Source: Pseudidiomarina donghaiensis (GTDB taxonomy: Bacteria; Pseudomonadota; Gammaproteobacteria; Enterobacterales; Alteromonadaceae). Taken from it: a stretch of 64,000 nt of DNA. Both the position numbers and the translations under genes were made by a program. Each line of letters opens with the position of its first letter. Positions within the stretch are counted from its first letter, which is position 1. Where the stretch lies: assembly GCF_900116895.1 (NCBI RefSeq), contig NZ_FPCF01000005.1, forward strand, positions 1-64,000. The letters are read 5' to 3'. Under the pieces are notes generated by a model. That model was not told where the DNA came from, did no database searches, and saw only the letters and a list, made by a program, of their open reading frames with translations. Below are positions 36,359-44,542 of this stretch, in pieces.

Positions 36359-37648
36359 ATGACAGTAGCGAAGCACCCAGCCACATTAGCCATTCATCAC
36401 GGCTATGATGCTGACCCCACCACCAAGTCGGTGGCCGTACCCATTTATCAAACCGCAGCGTTTGCCTTTGATAACGCCCAACACGGCGCTGACTTATTTG
36501 ATCTCGCTGTACCTGGGAATATTTATTCGCGCATTATGAACCCCACCAACGACGTGCTTGAGCAACGTCTTGCAGCACTTGAGGGCGGGGTGGCAAGTTT
36601 AGCGGTGGCCTCGGGTATGGCTGCTATTCACTATGCACTCATTACTCTGGCCAACAGCGGCGACAACATTGTCACCACGCCGCAAATTTATGGCGGCACT
36701 TATACCTTGTTTGCGCATCAATTACCGGCTTTGGGCATCGATGTGCGCTTTGCTCAAAGTGACAAACCTGAAGATCTCGCCAAATTAGTCGACGCCAATA
36801 CCAAAGCGCTGTACTGCGAAACCATTGGCAACCCCGCGGGCAATATTGCGGATATTAAGGGGCTTGCAGCCGTGGCTGAGCAAGCCGGGATTCCGTTGGT
36901 GGTGGACAATACCGTGGCGACGCCTGTTTTGTGCCGACCCATTGAGCACGGTGCCCATATTGTGGTGCATTCGCTGACGAAATATATTGGCGGCCATGGC
37001 ACCACTATTGGCGGTATTATTGTCGATAGCGGCAAATTCGACTGGAACAAACACGCCGCTAAGTTTCCGCAATTTAGCCAGCCAGAGCCCGCGTATCATG
37101 GCGTGGTATACACCGAAGCTTTTGAGGCTGCAGCCTTTATTGCGCGTGTGCGTACGGTGGCGCTGCGCAATACCGGAGCGGCATTATCGCCCTTTAATGC
37201 GTTCTTGATTTTGCAGGGGCTTGAAACATTGCCGCTGCGCATTGAGCGCCACTGCGAGAATACCGCCAAAGTGGTGAATTATTTGCAGCAACACCCGAAC
37301 GTTGATTGGGTCAATTATGCAGGCACCGATAATCATCCGCATTATGCCTTGGCGCAGCAGCTTATTGACGGTGGGCTACCAGCCTCGTTGCTAACCTTTG
37401 GCATTAAGGGGGGCTACCAAGCCGGCGTGAAGTTTTATGACCAACTGCAGCTGTTCAAGCGTCTTGTTAACATTGGTGATACCAAGTCACTGGCGTGCCA
37501 CCCAGCTTCAACCACCCACCGGCAACTAAGCACCGAAGAGCAAGCTAGCGTTGGGGTTAAGCCCGAAGCCATTCGGTTGTGCGTGGGCATTGAACATATT
37601 GATGATATTTTAGCTGACCTTGATCAAGCATTAGCACATAGCTGTTGA
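36359..37648 (+). CDS. metY: O-acetylhomoserine sulfhydrylase-like PLP enzyme
   Basis: MetY joins O-acetylhomoserine and sulfide to give homocysteine, a direct route to methionine. The ATG at 36359 (GAGG 5 bases before) gives a 429-residue protein, the family's normal length. It is a Cys/Met-metabolism PLP fold: SVAVPIYQTAAFAF at the start, NIYSRIMNPTNDVLEQR, VASGMAAIHYAL, and the PLP lysine in VHSLTKYIGGHG. The insert ~230-270 (GGIIVDSGKFDW, PEPAYHG) is characteristic of MetY and absent from cystathionine gamma-synthase. It follows the metX-like and homoserine dehydrogenase genes and has its own MetJ boxes. An earlier in-frame start at 36272 would run through those boxes and is unlikely. Confidence 0.95.
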   Translation: MTVAKHPATLAIHHGYDADPTTKSVAVPIYQTAAFAFDNAQHGADLFDLAVPGNIYSRIMNPTNDVLEQRLAALEGGVASLAVASGMAAIHYALITLANSGDNIVTTPQIYGGTYTLFAHQLPALGIDVRFAQSDKPEDLAKLVDANTKALYCETIGNPAGNIADIKGLAAVAEQAGIPLVVDNTVATPVLCRPIEHGAHIVVHSLTKYIGGHGTTIGGIIVDSGKFDWNKHAAKFPQFSQPEPAYHGVVYTEAFEAAAFIARVRTVALRNTGAALSPFNAFLILQGLETLPLRIERHCENTAKVVNYLQQHPNVDWVNYAGTDNHPHYALAQQLIDGGLPASLLTFGIKGGYQAGVKFYDQLQLFKRLVNIGDTKSLACHPASTTHRQLSTEEQASVGVKPEAIRLCVGIEHIDDILADLDQALAHSC

Positions 37649-37771
37649 GGTGCTTACTTCAGGTTGTCGCATAAGGTCTTGATGCAACGTAAAGACTGTT
37701 GGTGTTTGGTAAAGAAGTGATATTATCGGGCAACTATGTCAATTGTCAGATGAATGCAATGGAGTTGTCCG

Positions 37772-38740
37772 ATGTATCGCAAGTTAGGTTTGCTAGTTAT
37801 TGCCGCTGTGTTATTGCAAGGCTGTGCAACGTACGTAGAGCACAGGCTTTCTAGCCGCGTTGAACCTATGGGTATGCCGGCTAATATGCCCGAAATAATC
37901 ACTGACACCGGTGGCCAATTTCGTGAATTTTGCTTGCCACATTTAGGCGGTTGCACAAAATACATTTATGCGCCGTCAACTACTGAGCGGCAAGAGCAAA
38001 GCTTTAAATTTACCGCGGTTTTTGAAGACGCCACCAAAGAGTACGTTCTTGATCTAAACCGCCAGCAGATTCCCGAAGTTCGTCGCGGCACTATGATTAT
38101 GTTGCATGGTTATGGCGGCAACAAAGAAACCATGTATTTCTTGGCTGAGTATTATCGCTTTATTGGCTTTCACGTAATCATTCCCGACTTAAAAGGGCAT
38201 GGTGAGTCATCTCATGAACAACCAGGGCTTGCGGTGAACGACGTTGAAATGATTCACAACCTGATTAACTCGCTTCCTGGCCGCGAGCGGCCACACCCAT
38301 TGTTCATTACGGGATATTCCATGGGCGCTGTTGCTGCGGTGCACGTTGCGCGGCAACGCAATGATATAAGCGGGTTAGTGTTGTTAGCACCTATGCGTCA
38401 GTTTGAAGACGCGGTGTACGAAGTTACTAAAATGACGAACAAAACAGCGGTTAAGATTATATCCGAAGACTCAATTCGTGAAGGTGCGCGCAATACGCTG
38501 TTGAAAAATGATATAGAAGCCGAAGCGCTTGATCTGCACCAAATATTGCCGCCGCTTAAGGTTCCAACCTTAGTGCTTGCCAGTGAGCGTGATAGCGTTG
38601 CACCGTTTAGTTATTTTCAACCACTCGGGTCGCGCTATGTTGAGGTCAAGGAGATTCCTGATCGTCACCACTTTTTGATGGCGATTATGGACCCTAAAAT
38701 GCATGAATATTTGTATCCGTGGCTGCAGCGCCGCCGGTAA
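37772..38740 (+). CDS. Lipoprotein alpha/beta hydrolase
   Basis: A secreted serine hydrolase anchored by lipid. ATG 37772 (GGAG 7 bases before) starts a lipoprotein signal with lipobox LLQGC at Cys ~18. The fold has MLHGYGGNKETM for the oxyanion hole, GYSMGA as nucleophile elbow (Ser), LASERDSVAPF with the acid and DRHHFLM with the His. 322 residues. A thioesterase, lysophospholipase or ester-cleaving role is possible; the sequence does not say which. It is convergent with the cryptochrome gene, one base apart, with no clear terminator between. Confidence 0.86.
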   Translation: MYRKLGLLVIAAVLLQGCATYVEHRLSSRVEPMGMPANMPEIITDTGGQFREFCLPHLGGCTKYIYAPSTTERQEQSFKFTAVFEDATKEYVLDLNRQQIPEVRRGTMIMLHGYGGNKETMYFLAEYYRFIGFHVIIPDLKGHGESSHEQPGLAVNDVEMIHNLINSLPGRERPHPLFITGYSMGAVAAVHVARQRNDISGLVLLAPMRQFEDAVYEVTKMTNKTAVKIISEDSIREGARNTLLKNDIEAEALDLHQILPPLKVPTLVLASERDSVAPFSYFQPLGSRYVEVKEIPDRHHFLMAIMDPKMHEYLYPWLQRRR

Positions 38741-38741
38741 T

Positions 38742-40073
38742 TTAAGGTTTTTTGGCTATTGGCCAATCGACCATGTCGACATGGTCTAGGTGGCCGTCAA
38801 AAACGTCGCCTTGCCACTTTTTGATGAAGCTGTGCTGTGGGTCATAAATGCTGGTTTGTTTAGCTAAGTCAAACCACCGATGTCCTCTTGGGTCTGCACC
38901 CACCCCAGCTAAGTACTGCCAATTTCCCCAATTGGCAGCAACGTCGTAATCAATAAGTTGCTGTTCAAAATAGGCGGCTCCGTAGCGCCAGTCGAGTTGT
39001 AACTCGTGCACAAAACAGCTAGCAACAAGCTGGCGGCCGCGATTCGACATATAGCCCGTAGAATTCAACTGCTTCATACACGCATTAACGATTGGATACG
39101 GTGTGTTGCCCTGGCACCATTTCTTAAACCGCGTTGCATAAAAGCTTGTTGTTTGGCGTTGATCCCTAATACCCGCAGCGTTGAACAACAGTGCGCCATA
39201 GTGCCTTGCGTAATGCTGAAAATATTCGCGCCAGAGAAGTTCAAAGTAAATCCAATAGGTACTGTCATTTGCGCCAAAAGCTTGTTCATGTTGGTCAAGT
39301 AACGAGATAATTTGTCGTGGTGAAACACAGCCCAAAGCTAACCACGGTGAAAATTTTGTGGAGTGTGTCCATTCGTCTAGGGCGTTGCGAGTTTGCTTGT
39401 AATGTTGGGCTTGAGCGCTTTCAAAATAGCGCTTCACATGCGCTATGCCGGCCGAGCAGCCCCCCTCGAATTGGCTGAGTTGCGGTTCTGAAACTGGCTG
39501 GGGATACCGGCAATAGCTGGGCGGAAATTGTGTTGGAGCAGGCGGTAATTGTAAGGGGCGCTCACAACTATCAAGCATGGTTATTGGCTCAGCTAATTGA
39601 CGAAACTTTGAAAAACTAGCAGGGAAAGGGGTCAGCACGTGCTCTAGCTGCTGCGCATTAAACAGTGTTTGCGTCTCCATTTCTACATACTGCAAAAACG
39701 GATAACGTTGGCGCACAATTGAAAGATACTGGCGTTCGTAAAAGCCGCTGTTTGCTGATCGATAAATTGCATCAATGCCATATTGGGCAATTAAACGTGC
39801 GATGGTTTCAAGCGGCGGCTGGTAACTAACAACAAGTCGCTGGCCATAGGTTGCTAGCTGCGTATCTAACTGGTGTAAGCTTTGTTCAAGAAATTGCTGT
39901 CGAGCTTGGCCCATGCTGAGCAAACCATAGCGGTTTGGTTTAAACCACTTTGGGTTTACACAGTACAGCAGAATTAGCTGTTGGCATTCCGCCGCCGCAC
40001 GACACAGCAGCGGGTGGTCGTCAATTCGCAAGTCATTCTCAAACCAGACCAACCCCACCCGATGCTGATGCAT
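38742..40073 (-). CDS. DASH-type cryptochrome / photolyase
   Basis: DASH cryptochromes bind FAD and a folate antenna and repair pyrimidine dimers in single-stranded DNA under blue light. The 443-residue protein has the Rossmann antenna domain opening VGLVWFENDLRIDDHPLL, and the FAD domain with TKFSPWLALGCVSPR, YWIYFELLWREYFQ and NWGNWQYLAGVGADPRG, the last being typical of the DASH group. It is the third light-associated protein in this window after the phytochrome and the LOV-like protein. It lies 3 bp after an Old Yellow Enzyme gene and probably shares its transcript. Confidence 0.93.
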   Translation of the reverse strand: MHQHRVGLVWFENDLRIDDHPLLCRAAAECQQLILLYCVNPKWFKPNRYGLLSMGQARQQFLEQSLHQLDTQLATYGQRLVVSYQPPLETIARLIAQYGIDAIYRSANSGFYERQYLSIVRQRYPFLQYVEMETQTLFNAQQLEHVLTPFPASFSKFRQLAEPITMLDSCERPLQLPPAPTQFPPSYCRYPQPVSEPQLSQFEGGCSAGIAHVKRYFESAQAQHYKQTRNALDEWTHSTKFSPWLALGCVSPRQIISLLDQHEQAFGANDSTYWIYFELLWREYFQHYARHYGALLFNAAGIRDQRQTTSFYATRFKKWCQGNTPYPIVNACMKQLNSTGYMSNRGRQLVASCFVHELQLDWRYGAAYFEQQLIDYDVAANWGNWQYLAGVGADPRGHRWFDLAKQTSIYDPQHSFIKKWQGDVFDGHLDHVDMVDWPIAKKP

Positions 40074-40076
40074 GGT

Positions 40077-41183
40077 TTATACCAGCTCTTTTAATGATGC
40101 CTTGCTAAACGCTTGAATGTCAGCTTCGTTACCATCGCGCATTTTTTGCAGCCATTGTGGGTCTTGCAACAAAGCACGGCCTACGGCAATGAGGTCAAAT
40201 TCATTGTTGGCCATGCGTTGCACCAATTCATCAATACCTGATTTTTCTACGGCCGGTTTATCGGAAGCAAAAGTGCCGCTTATAAAATCTTCGGTTAACC
40301 CGACACTGCCTACTGAAATGGCCGGCTTGCCAGTTAGTTGCTGTGTCCAGCCTGCCAGGTTTAAGTGAGAGCCTTCAAACTCTGGTTCCCAGAAGCGACG
40401 TGTTGAGGCATGGAAAATATCAACGCCAGCTTCAACTAATAAATCGAGTAGTTGTTTCAGCTGCTCTGGTGTTTCAGCCAACTTGGCTTCATAAGCTTGC
40501 TGCTTCCACTGTGAAAAACGGAACACAATGGCAAAGTCTTCGCCAACCGCAGCGCGTACCGCTTTAACAACTTCGCAGGCAAAGCGCGCACGATTTTCTA
40601 ATGATCCGCCATATTCGTCATCACGAATATTGGTGCCTTCCCATAAAAACTGGTCAATTAAATAGCCGTGAGCACCGTGAATTTCAACGCCATCAAAGCC
40701 AGCCTCTCTTGACTGTCGCGCAGATTCAGCAAAAGCGGCTATAACTTCATCAATGTCAGCTTTGGTCATGGCTACACCGCTGGCTTTGCCTGGCGCAAAC
40801 AAGCCAGAGGGGCTGTAAGCTGGGGCCGCATTCTCGTCTTCTGGTTGACGAACGGCACCAACGTGCCATAGCTGTGGAATAATTTGTCCACCGGCTGCAT
40901 GCACGGCGTCAACCACACGTTTCCAGCCGGCCATAGCGGTTTCACCAAAAATTTTCGGGACATTCGGGAAACCACTTGCGCCGGCATGATTAATTTCGAC
41001 ACCTTCGGTAATAATCAGCCCAATCTCGCCCTCAGCACGGCGTTGATAATACCTCACCACGGCTTCGTTCGGCACGTTGCCTGGTGAGAAGCTGCGGGTC
41101 ATGGGCGCCATAGCAACGCGGTTGCGTAACTTCAATGATTTACATTCAAAAGGCTTTAATAATGGACTTAAATCGGTAGACAA
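40077..41183 (-). CDS. NADH:flavin oxidoreductase, Old Yellow Enzyme family
   Basis: OYE enzymes use FMN to reduce activated C=C bonds, nitro compounds and nitrate esters. The start is TTG at 41183 with AAGGAG 6 bases before. The 368-residue protein has LFKPFECKSLKLRNRVAMAPMTR-type opening (here SPLLKPFECKSLKLRNRVAM), the substrate pair in IHGAHGYLIDQFL, the EYGGSLENRARF motif and a final GRALLQDPQW. It is probably co-transcribed with the DASH cryptochrome downstream. Its substrate is not known; a role in stress from electrophiles would be typical of the family. Confidence 0.92.
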   Translation of the reverse strand: MSTDLSPLLKPFECKSLKLRNRVAMAPMTRSFSPGNVPNEAVVRYYQRRAEGEIGLIITEGVEINHAGASGFPNVPKIFGETAMAGWKRVVDAVHAAGGQIIPQLWHVGAVRQPEDENAAPAYSPSGLFAPGKASGVAMTKADIDEVIAAFAESARQSREAGFDGVEIHGAHGYLIDQFLWEGTNIRDDEYGGSLENRARFACEVVKAVRAAVGEDFAIVFRFSQWKQQAYEAKLAETPEQLKQLLDLLVEAGVDIFHASTRRFWEPEFEGSHLNLAGWTQQLTGKPAISVGSVGLTEDFISGTFASDKPAVEKSGIDELVQRMANNEFDLIAVGRALLQDPQWLQKMRDGNEADIQAFSKASLKELV

Positions 41184-41192
41184 AATGACTCC

Positions 41193-42839
41193 TTAACTAT
41201 TTTGTAGCATGTCGTCTGGCAGCGGCTCTTCAATGCAAGCGCATAAAGTAGCAACCAGTTTACGTTCGTTATCAGATATATGGTCATCTTCGGTAACGGT
41301 TTCAACCCACTTTTGGATCAAAGGTTCCTTTGCGCGCGGCGACCATTTTTTGCAGGTGTTCAGCGCTTTTTCCAACTGCAACAAATCTACCTTTTCGCCG
41401 GCTTCAGAGCGTTTCAAAGCCACTACGGTAACGGCAAATGCTTCGGCATTGTCGAGTTTGGTTAAAAAGCGTTTGCTGTCAGTTAGTTGACGTGCAAGCA
41501 ACTGATACAAACACCAATGAAATAAGTCGTCACTTTGGCTCAGTTGCTCAAGGTCGTTAATCAATGCTAAGCGGGCAGAGTCTTTGGCAACGCGCAGGGC
41601 TGGAATGGCTAGCTCCACCAATGCTAGCTGCTGAGCCGGCGATAAGGCCGTTAACTCGGGGTGTTTTTCACCGACTAATTGGCCTACCACAAGATCACGA
41701 ATAAACTGTGGCGCTTGTTGCGGCGAACGCACTCTGTCTAGCAGCAGGGCTGGCAGCGCTAGCATGGCCAAGCGGTTTAACGCATTAGGCTGTGGCTGGT
41801 TGGCTTGCTGCTCTTGTTGCGACTGCACCCGAGCCTCTTGGGGCCGTGGGTAGCGACCATTCCAACTCGGTTGAATGCGCTTAATGCGTTTTTCCAACGG
41901 CGGATGCGTGGCTAATAAGGTAAACCAAGAACTTAACGCCTGGCCAAAAAACAAATGAGCAGTTTCGTCAGCGTTGGCATGTTGTACGCGGCTACCATGT
42001 TGGCGCGCGCCAATTTGCTGCAGGGCGCCAGACAAAGCTTCCGGGTTGCGGGTAAACTGCACGGCGGCGGCGTCAGCAAGATATTCCCGTTGGCGGCTTA
42101 CCGCAGCTTTAATGATGTTGCCGAAAAACACCCCAATGTAGCCGACGATGATTAATCCTAGCCCCACTAACGGCAGCGCATTGCCATTACCCTTGCGGCG
42201 CGAGCTGCTAAAGCGTGCAGAGTGCAAGAACATGCGACCCACATGCGCAATCAGTAAAATACCGGCTAATGCCGCAATTAATCGAATGTTTAAGCGCATG
42301 TCGCCATTCAGAATATGGCTAAATTCATGGGCGACCACGGCTTGTAATTGCTCACGTGAAAACGCTTCTACGGCGCCACGCGTTAGCCCGATTACCGCGT
42401 CTTTGCTTTCGTAACCAGCCGCAAAAGCGTTAATGTTGCCCTCGTTTGGTAACAAATAAACCGCGGGTACTGGCATATTGGCGGCAATGGCCATTTCTTC
42501 TACCACGTTCAAAATACGGCGTTCTAATGGGTCGGTTGAGTCGGGTGCAATGCGCACGCCACCCAAGCTTTCGGCCACGACATGACCACCGGGCTTAAGG
42601 CTCAGCCATTTAACCAACATGGCGATGAGAATACCGCCGCCAACACAAGTAGCCACCCATAGAATAGGCTGCCAGCTAAACACATAGCTGCCGTTTTGAC
42701 TCACCGAAATGCCGCCAAACACCGCGGCTGCGATGCCGCCAACCAACCCGACAATGAGCAAAAAGGCGATGCTAAATAGCACCACCAACAGGCCGGTATT
42801 GCGCTTGGCCTGCTGTTGGTGTTCAAAAAAGTTAACCAT
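41193..42839 (-). CDS. M48-family membrane metallopeptidase with extended C-terminus
   Basis: M48 peptidases are inner-membrane zinc proteases; the close relative HtpX degrades misfolded membrane proteins. The 548-residue protein has two membrane helices (about 17-42 and 58-80), the catalytic HEFSH at 171-175 with a zinc Glu in the REYLADAAAVQ region, and two more helices near 190-235. HtpX is about 290 residues; here some 230 further residues with no named domain follow, helical and charged. It follows LemA by 15 bp. LemA-M48 pairs are a common conserved module thought to act together. Confidence 0.92.
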   Translation of the reverse strand: MVNFFEHQQQAKRNTGLLVVLFSIAFLLIVGLVGGIAAAVFGGISVSQNGSYVFSWQPILWVATCVGGGILIAMLVKWLSLKPGGHVVAESLGGVRIAPDSTDPLERRILNVVEEMAIAANMPVPAVYLLPNEGNINAFAAGYESKDAVIGLTRGAVEAFSREQLQAVVAHEFSHILNGDMRLNIRLIAALAGILLIAHVGRMFLHSARFSSSRRKGNGNALPLVGLGLIIVGYIGVFFGNIIKAAVSRQREYLADAAAVQFTRNPEALSGALQQIGARQHGSRVQHANADETAHLFFGQALSSWFTLLATHPPLEKRIKRIQPSWNGRYPRPQEARVQSQQEQQANQPQPNALNRLAMLALPALLLDRVRSPQQAPQFIRDLVVGQLVGEKHPELTALSPAQQLALVELAIPALRVAKDSARLALINDLEQLSQSDDLFHWCLYQLLARQLTDSKRFLTKLDNAEAFAVTVVALKRSEAGEKVDLLQLEKALNTCKKWSPRAKEPLIQKWVETVTEDDHISDNERKLVATLCACIEEPLPDDMLQNS

Positions 42840-42854
42840 GGTTGTTAACCTGCA

Positions 42855-43448
42855 TTAAAAATTAACTTTCGGAGCTGCCTGAATTTCAGCGCTGTCGGCA
42901 AATTCCAGCAGCGATGCGTCTTTGCTGTGGCCAAAAAAGCTTGCAAACATAACCGGCGGGAACGACTGTTTATAGGTGTTGTAAGTCATGACCGCGTCGT
43001 TAAATGCTTGGCGTGAAAACGCCACGCGGTTTTCGGTGCTGGTGAGCTCTTCGCTTACCTGCATCATGTTCTGATTACCTTTTAAGTCTGGGTAGGCTTC
43101 CATGACCACGTTTAAGCGGCCCAGCGCGCTACCTAAAGCAGACTCGGCACCGCCTAGCTGTTGCATGGCGCCGGCGTTGGTTGGGTCTTGGGCGGCTGCG
43201 GGTAACGCTGCGGCAGCTTGGTTACGCGCTGCAATAACGGCCTCAAGGGTTTCGCGTTCGTGTTTTAAATAGGCTTTGGCAGTTTCCACTAAGTTGGGAA
43301 TGAGGTCATAGCGGCGTTTCAGCTGAACCTCAATTTGCGCAAAAGCATTTTGAAATTGATTCCGTAAACGCACCAGTTTGTTGTAAATACTGATTAAGTA
43401 AACCAACAGTACGGCAATAACAATGATAATAATCCAGCTGGTAGTCAT
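42855..43448 (-). CDS. lemA: LemA family protein
   Basis: LemA proteins have one N-terminal membrane helix and a cytoplasmic coiled-coil bundle; function is poorly defined. The 197-residue protein has the helix at residues 5-22, then YNKLVRLRNQFQNAFAQIEVQLKRRYDLIPNLVE, the most conserved motif of the family, and ENRVAFSRQAFNDAVMTYN. The M48 peptidase gene follows by 15 bp on the same strand. Together they probably form a two-gene operon. Confidence 0.95.
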   Translation of the reverse strand: MTTSWIIIIVIAVLLVYLISIYNKLVRLRNQFQNAFAQIEVQLKRRYDLIPNLVETAKAYLKHERETLEAVIAARNQAAAALPAAAQDPTNAGAMQQLGGAESALGSALGRLNVVMEAYPDLKGNQNMMQVSEELTSTENRVAFSRQAFNDAVMTYNTYKQSFPPVMFASFFGHSKDASLLEFADSAEIQAAPKVNF

Positions 43449-43575
43449 CGCGTTTCTCCATGTGTGTTCTGTTTATAGTGTGCTGACGGCCGGTATGGCG
43501 TATTCGATCTAGTTATTTAGTTGTTCAACATGCTATGCTTGCCCGTTATTAGCAAGCCAATCAATGTAAGCATTC

Positions 43576-44217
43576 ATGACAGCACCAATCGCCAGTGGCA
43601 ATTTATTTATTTTGGCCGCGCCCAGTGGGGCCGGTAAATCCAGTTTAATCCGAGCTTTGCTTGAGCGCCATAGTAATGACAGCATGCAAGTGTCGGTTTC
43701 TTGTACCACCCGTGCCCCGCGCCCAGGTGAAGTTGATGGTGTGCATTATCACTTTTTAAGTGAAGCTGAATTTAAAGCAAAAATTGAAAACAACGAGTTT
43801 TATGAGTGGGCTCACGTGTTTGGTAACTATTATGGCACCTCACGGGTATACATTGAGCAAACACTGGCGCAGGGTATTGACGTATTTTTAGACATTGATT
43901 GGCAAGGTGCGCGGCAAGTACGCGAAGCGAACCCGCAAACTCAGTCGATATTTATTGTACCGCCAAGCCTTGAGGCTTTAGAGCAGCGTTTGCGTGCGCG
44001 CGGGCAAGACAGCGAAGAAGTTATTGCTAGCCGCATGGCTAAAGCGCAAGCCGAAATGTCGCATTATCATGAATTTAACTACCTGCTGGTGAACGATAAA
44101 TTTGAGCAAACCTTGGCACAATTAGAGCATATTGTGTTTGCCCAGCGCCTTAAGGTAGGATTACAACAAGTGCGGCACGCCGCAAAAATCAAAGATCTCT
44201 TGGCGAATGACGGGTAA
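43576..44217 (+). CDS. gmk: Guanylate kinase
   Basis: Gmk phosphorylates GMP to GDP, feeding GTP, dGTP and the (p)ppGpp precursors. The 213-residue protein has the P-loop [10 protein letters not shown] at residues ~14-23, the GMP-binding [18 protein letters not shown] block, [10 protein letters not shown] and [15 protein letters not shown]. It precedes rpoZ and spoT, the arrangement typical of gammaproteobacteria, but with a separate promoter for those two at its 3' end. Confidence 0.98.
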   Translation: MTAPIASGNLFILAAPSGAGKSSLIRALLERHSNDSMQVSVSCTTRAPRPGEVDGVHYHFLSEAEFKAKIENNEFYEWAHVFGNYYGTSRVYIEQTLAQGIDVFLDIDWQGARQVREANPQTQSIFIVPPSLEALEQRLRARGQDSEEVIASRMAKAQAEMSHYHEFNYLLVNDKFEQTLAQLEHIVFAQRLKVGLQQVRHAAKIKDLLANDG

Positions 44218-44228
44218 ATCCGTATAAT
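44200..44228 (+). promoter_or_regulatory. Sigma-70 promoter of rpoZ-spoT within the end of gmk
   Basis: TTGGCG (44200-44205), a 17-bp spacer and a perfect TATAAT (44223-44228) lie at and just past the end of gmk. Transcription would begin around 44235, leaving a 27-base leader for rpoZ. Confidence 0.75.
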
Positions 44229-44261
44229 TCCTGACCCGTTTTGCACATAGTTGGAGTAAAC

Positions 44262-44537
44262 ATGGCTCGCGTAACCGTAGAAGATGCTGTTGATCGTATC
44301 GGCAACCGTTTTGATTTAGTGCTTGTTGCAGCACGTCGTGCTCGTCAATTGGCCACGCAAGGTAAAGATTCATTGGTGCCTTGGAAAAACAATGAGAAGG
44401 CAACCGTTGTCGCTTTACGCGAAATTGAAGGTGGCCACATTGATGCGAAGCGTCTTGACGCTGAAGAGCGTACTGAAATGGCGCAAAGAGACGCTGAAGA
44501 AATGGCGGCTGTTGACGCAATTCGTGGGCTTGAGTAA
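44262..44537 (+). CDS. rpoZ: RNA polymerase omega subunit
   Basis: Omega helps fold and assemble the beta' subunit and forms part of a ppGpp-binding site on RNA polymerase. ATG 44262 (GGAG 6 bases before) opens [20 protein letters not shown], the universal family start, and the protein is 91 residues, the usual size. It shares a transcript with spoT downstream, so the ppGpp synthase and one of its RNA polymerase targets are made together. Confidence 0.98.
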   Translation: MARVTVEDAVDRIGNRFDLVLVAARRARQLATQGKDSLVPWKNNEKATVVALREIEGGHIDAKRLDAEERTEMAQRDAEEMAAVDAIRGLE

Positions 44538-44542
44538 ATCGG

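Noticed and set aside
43537-43557. Small hairpin (GCTTGC...GCAAGC) before gmk
   Set aside because: Only a 6-bp stem with a 9-nt loop and no U-run; not enough to call a terminator or regulator.
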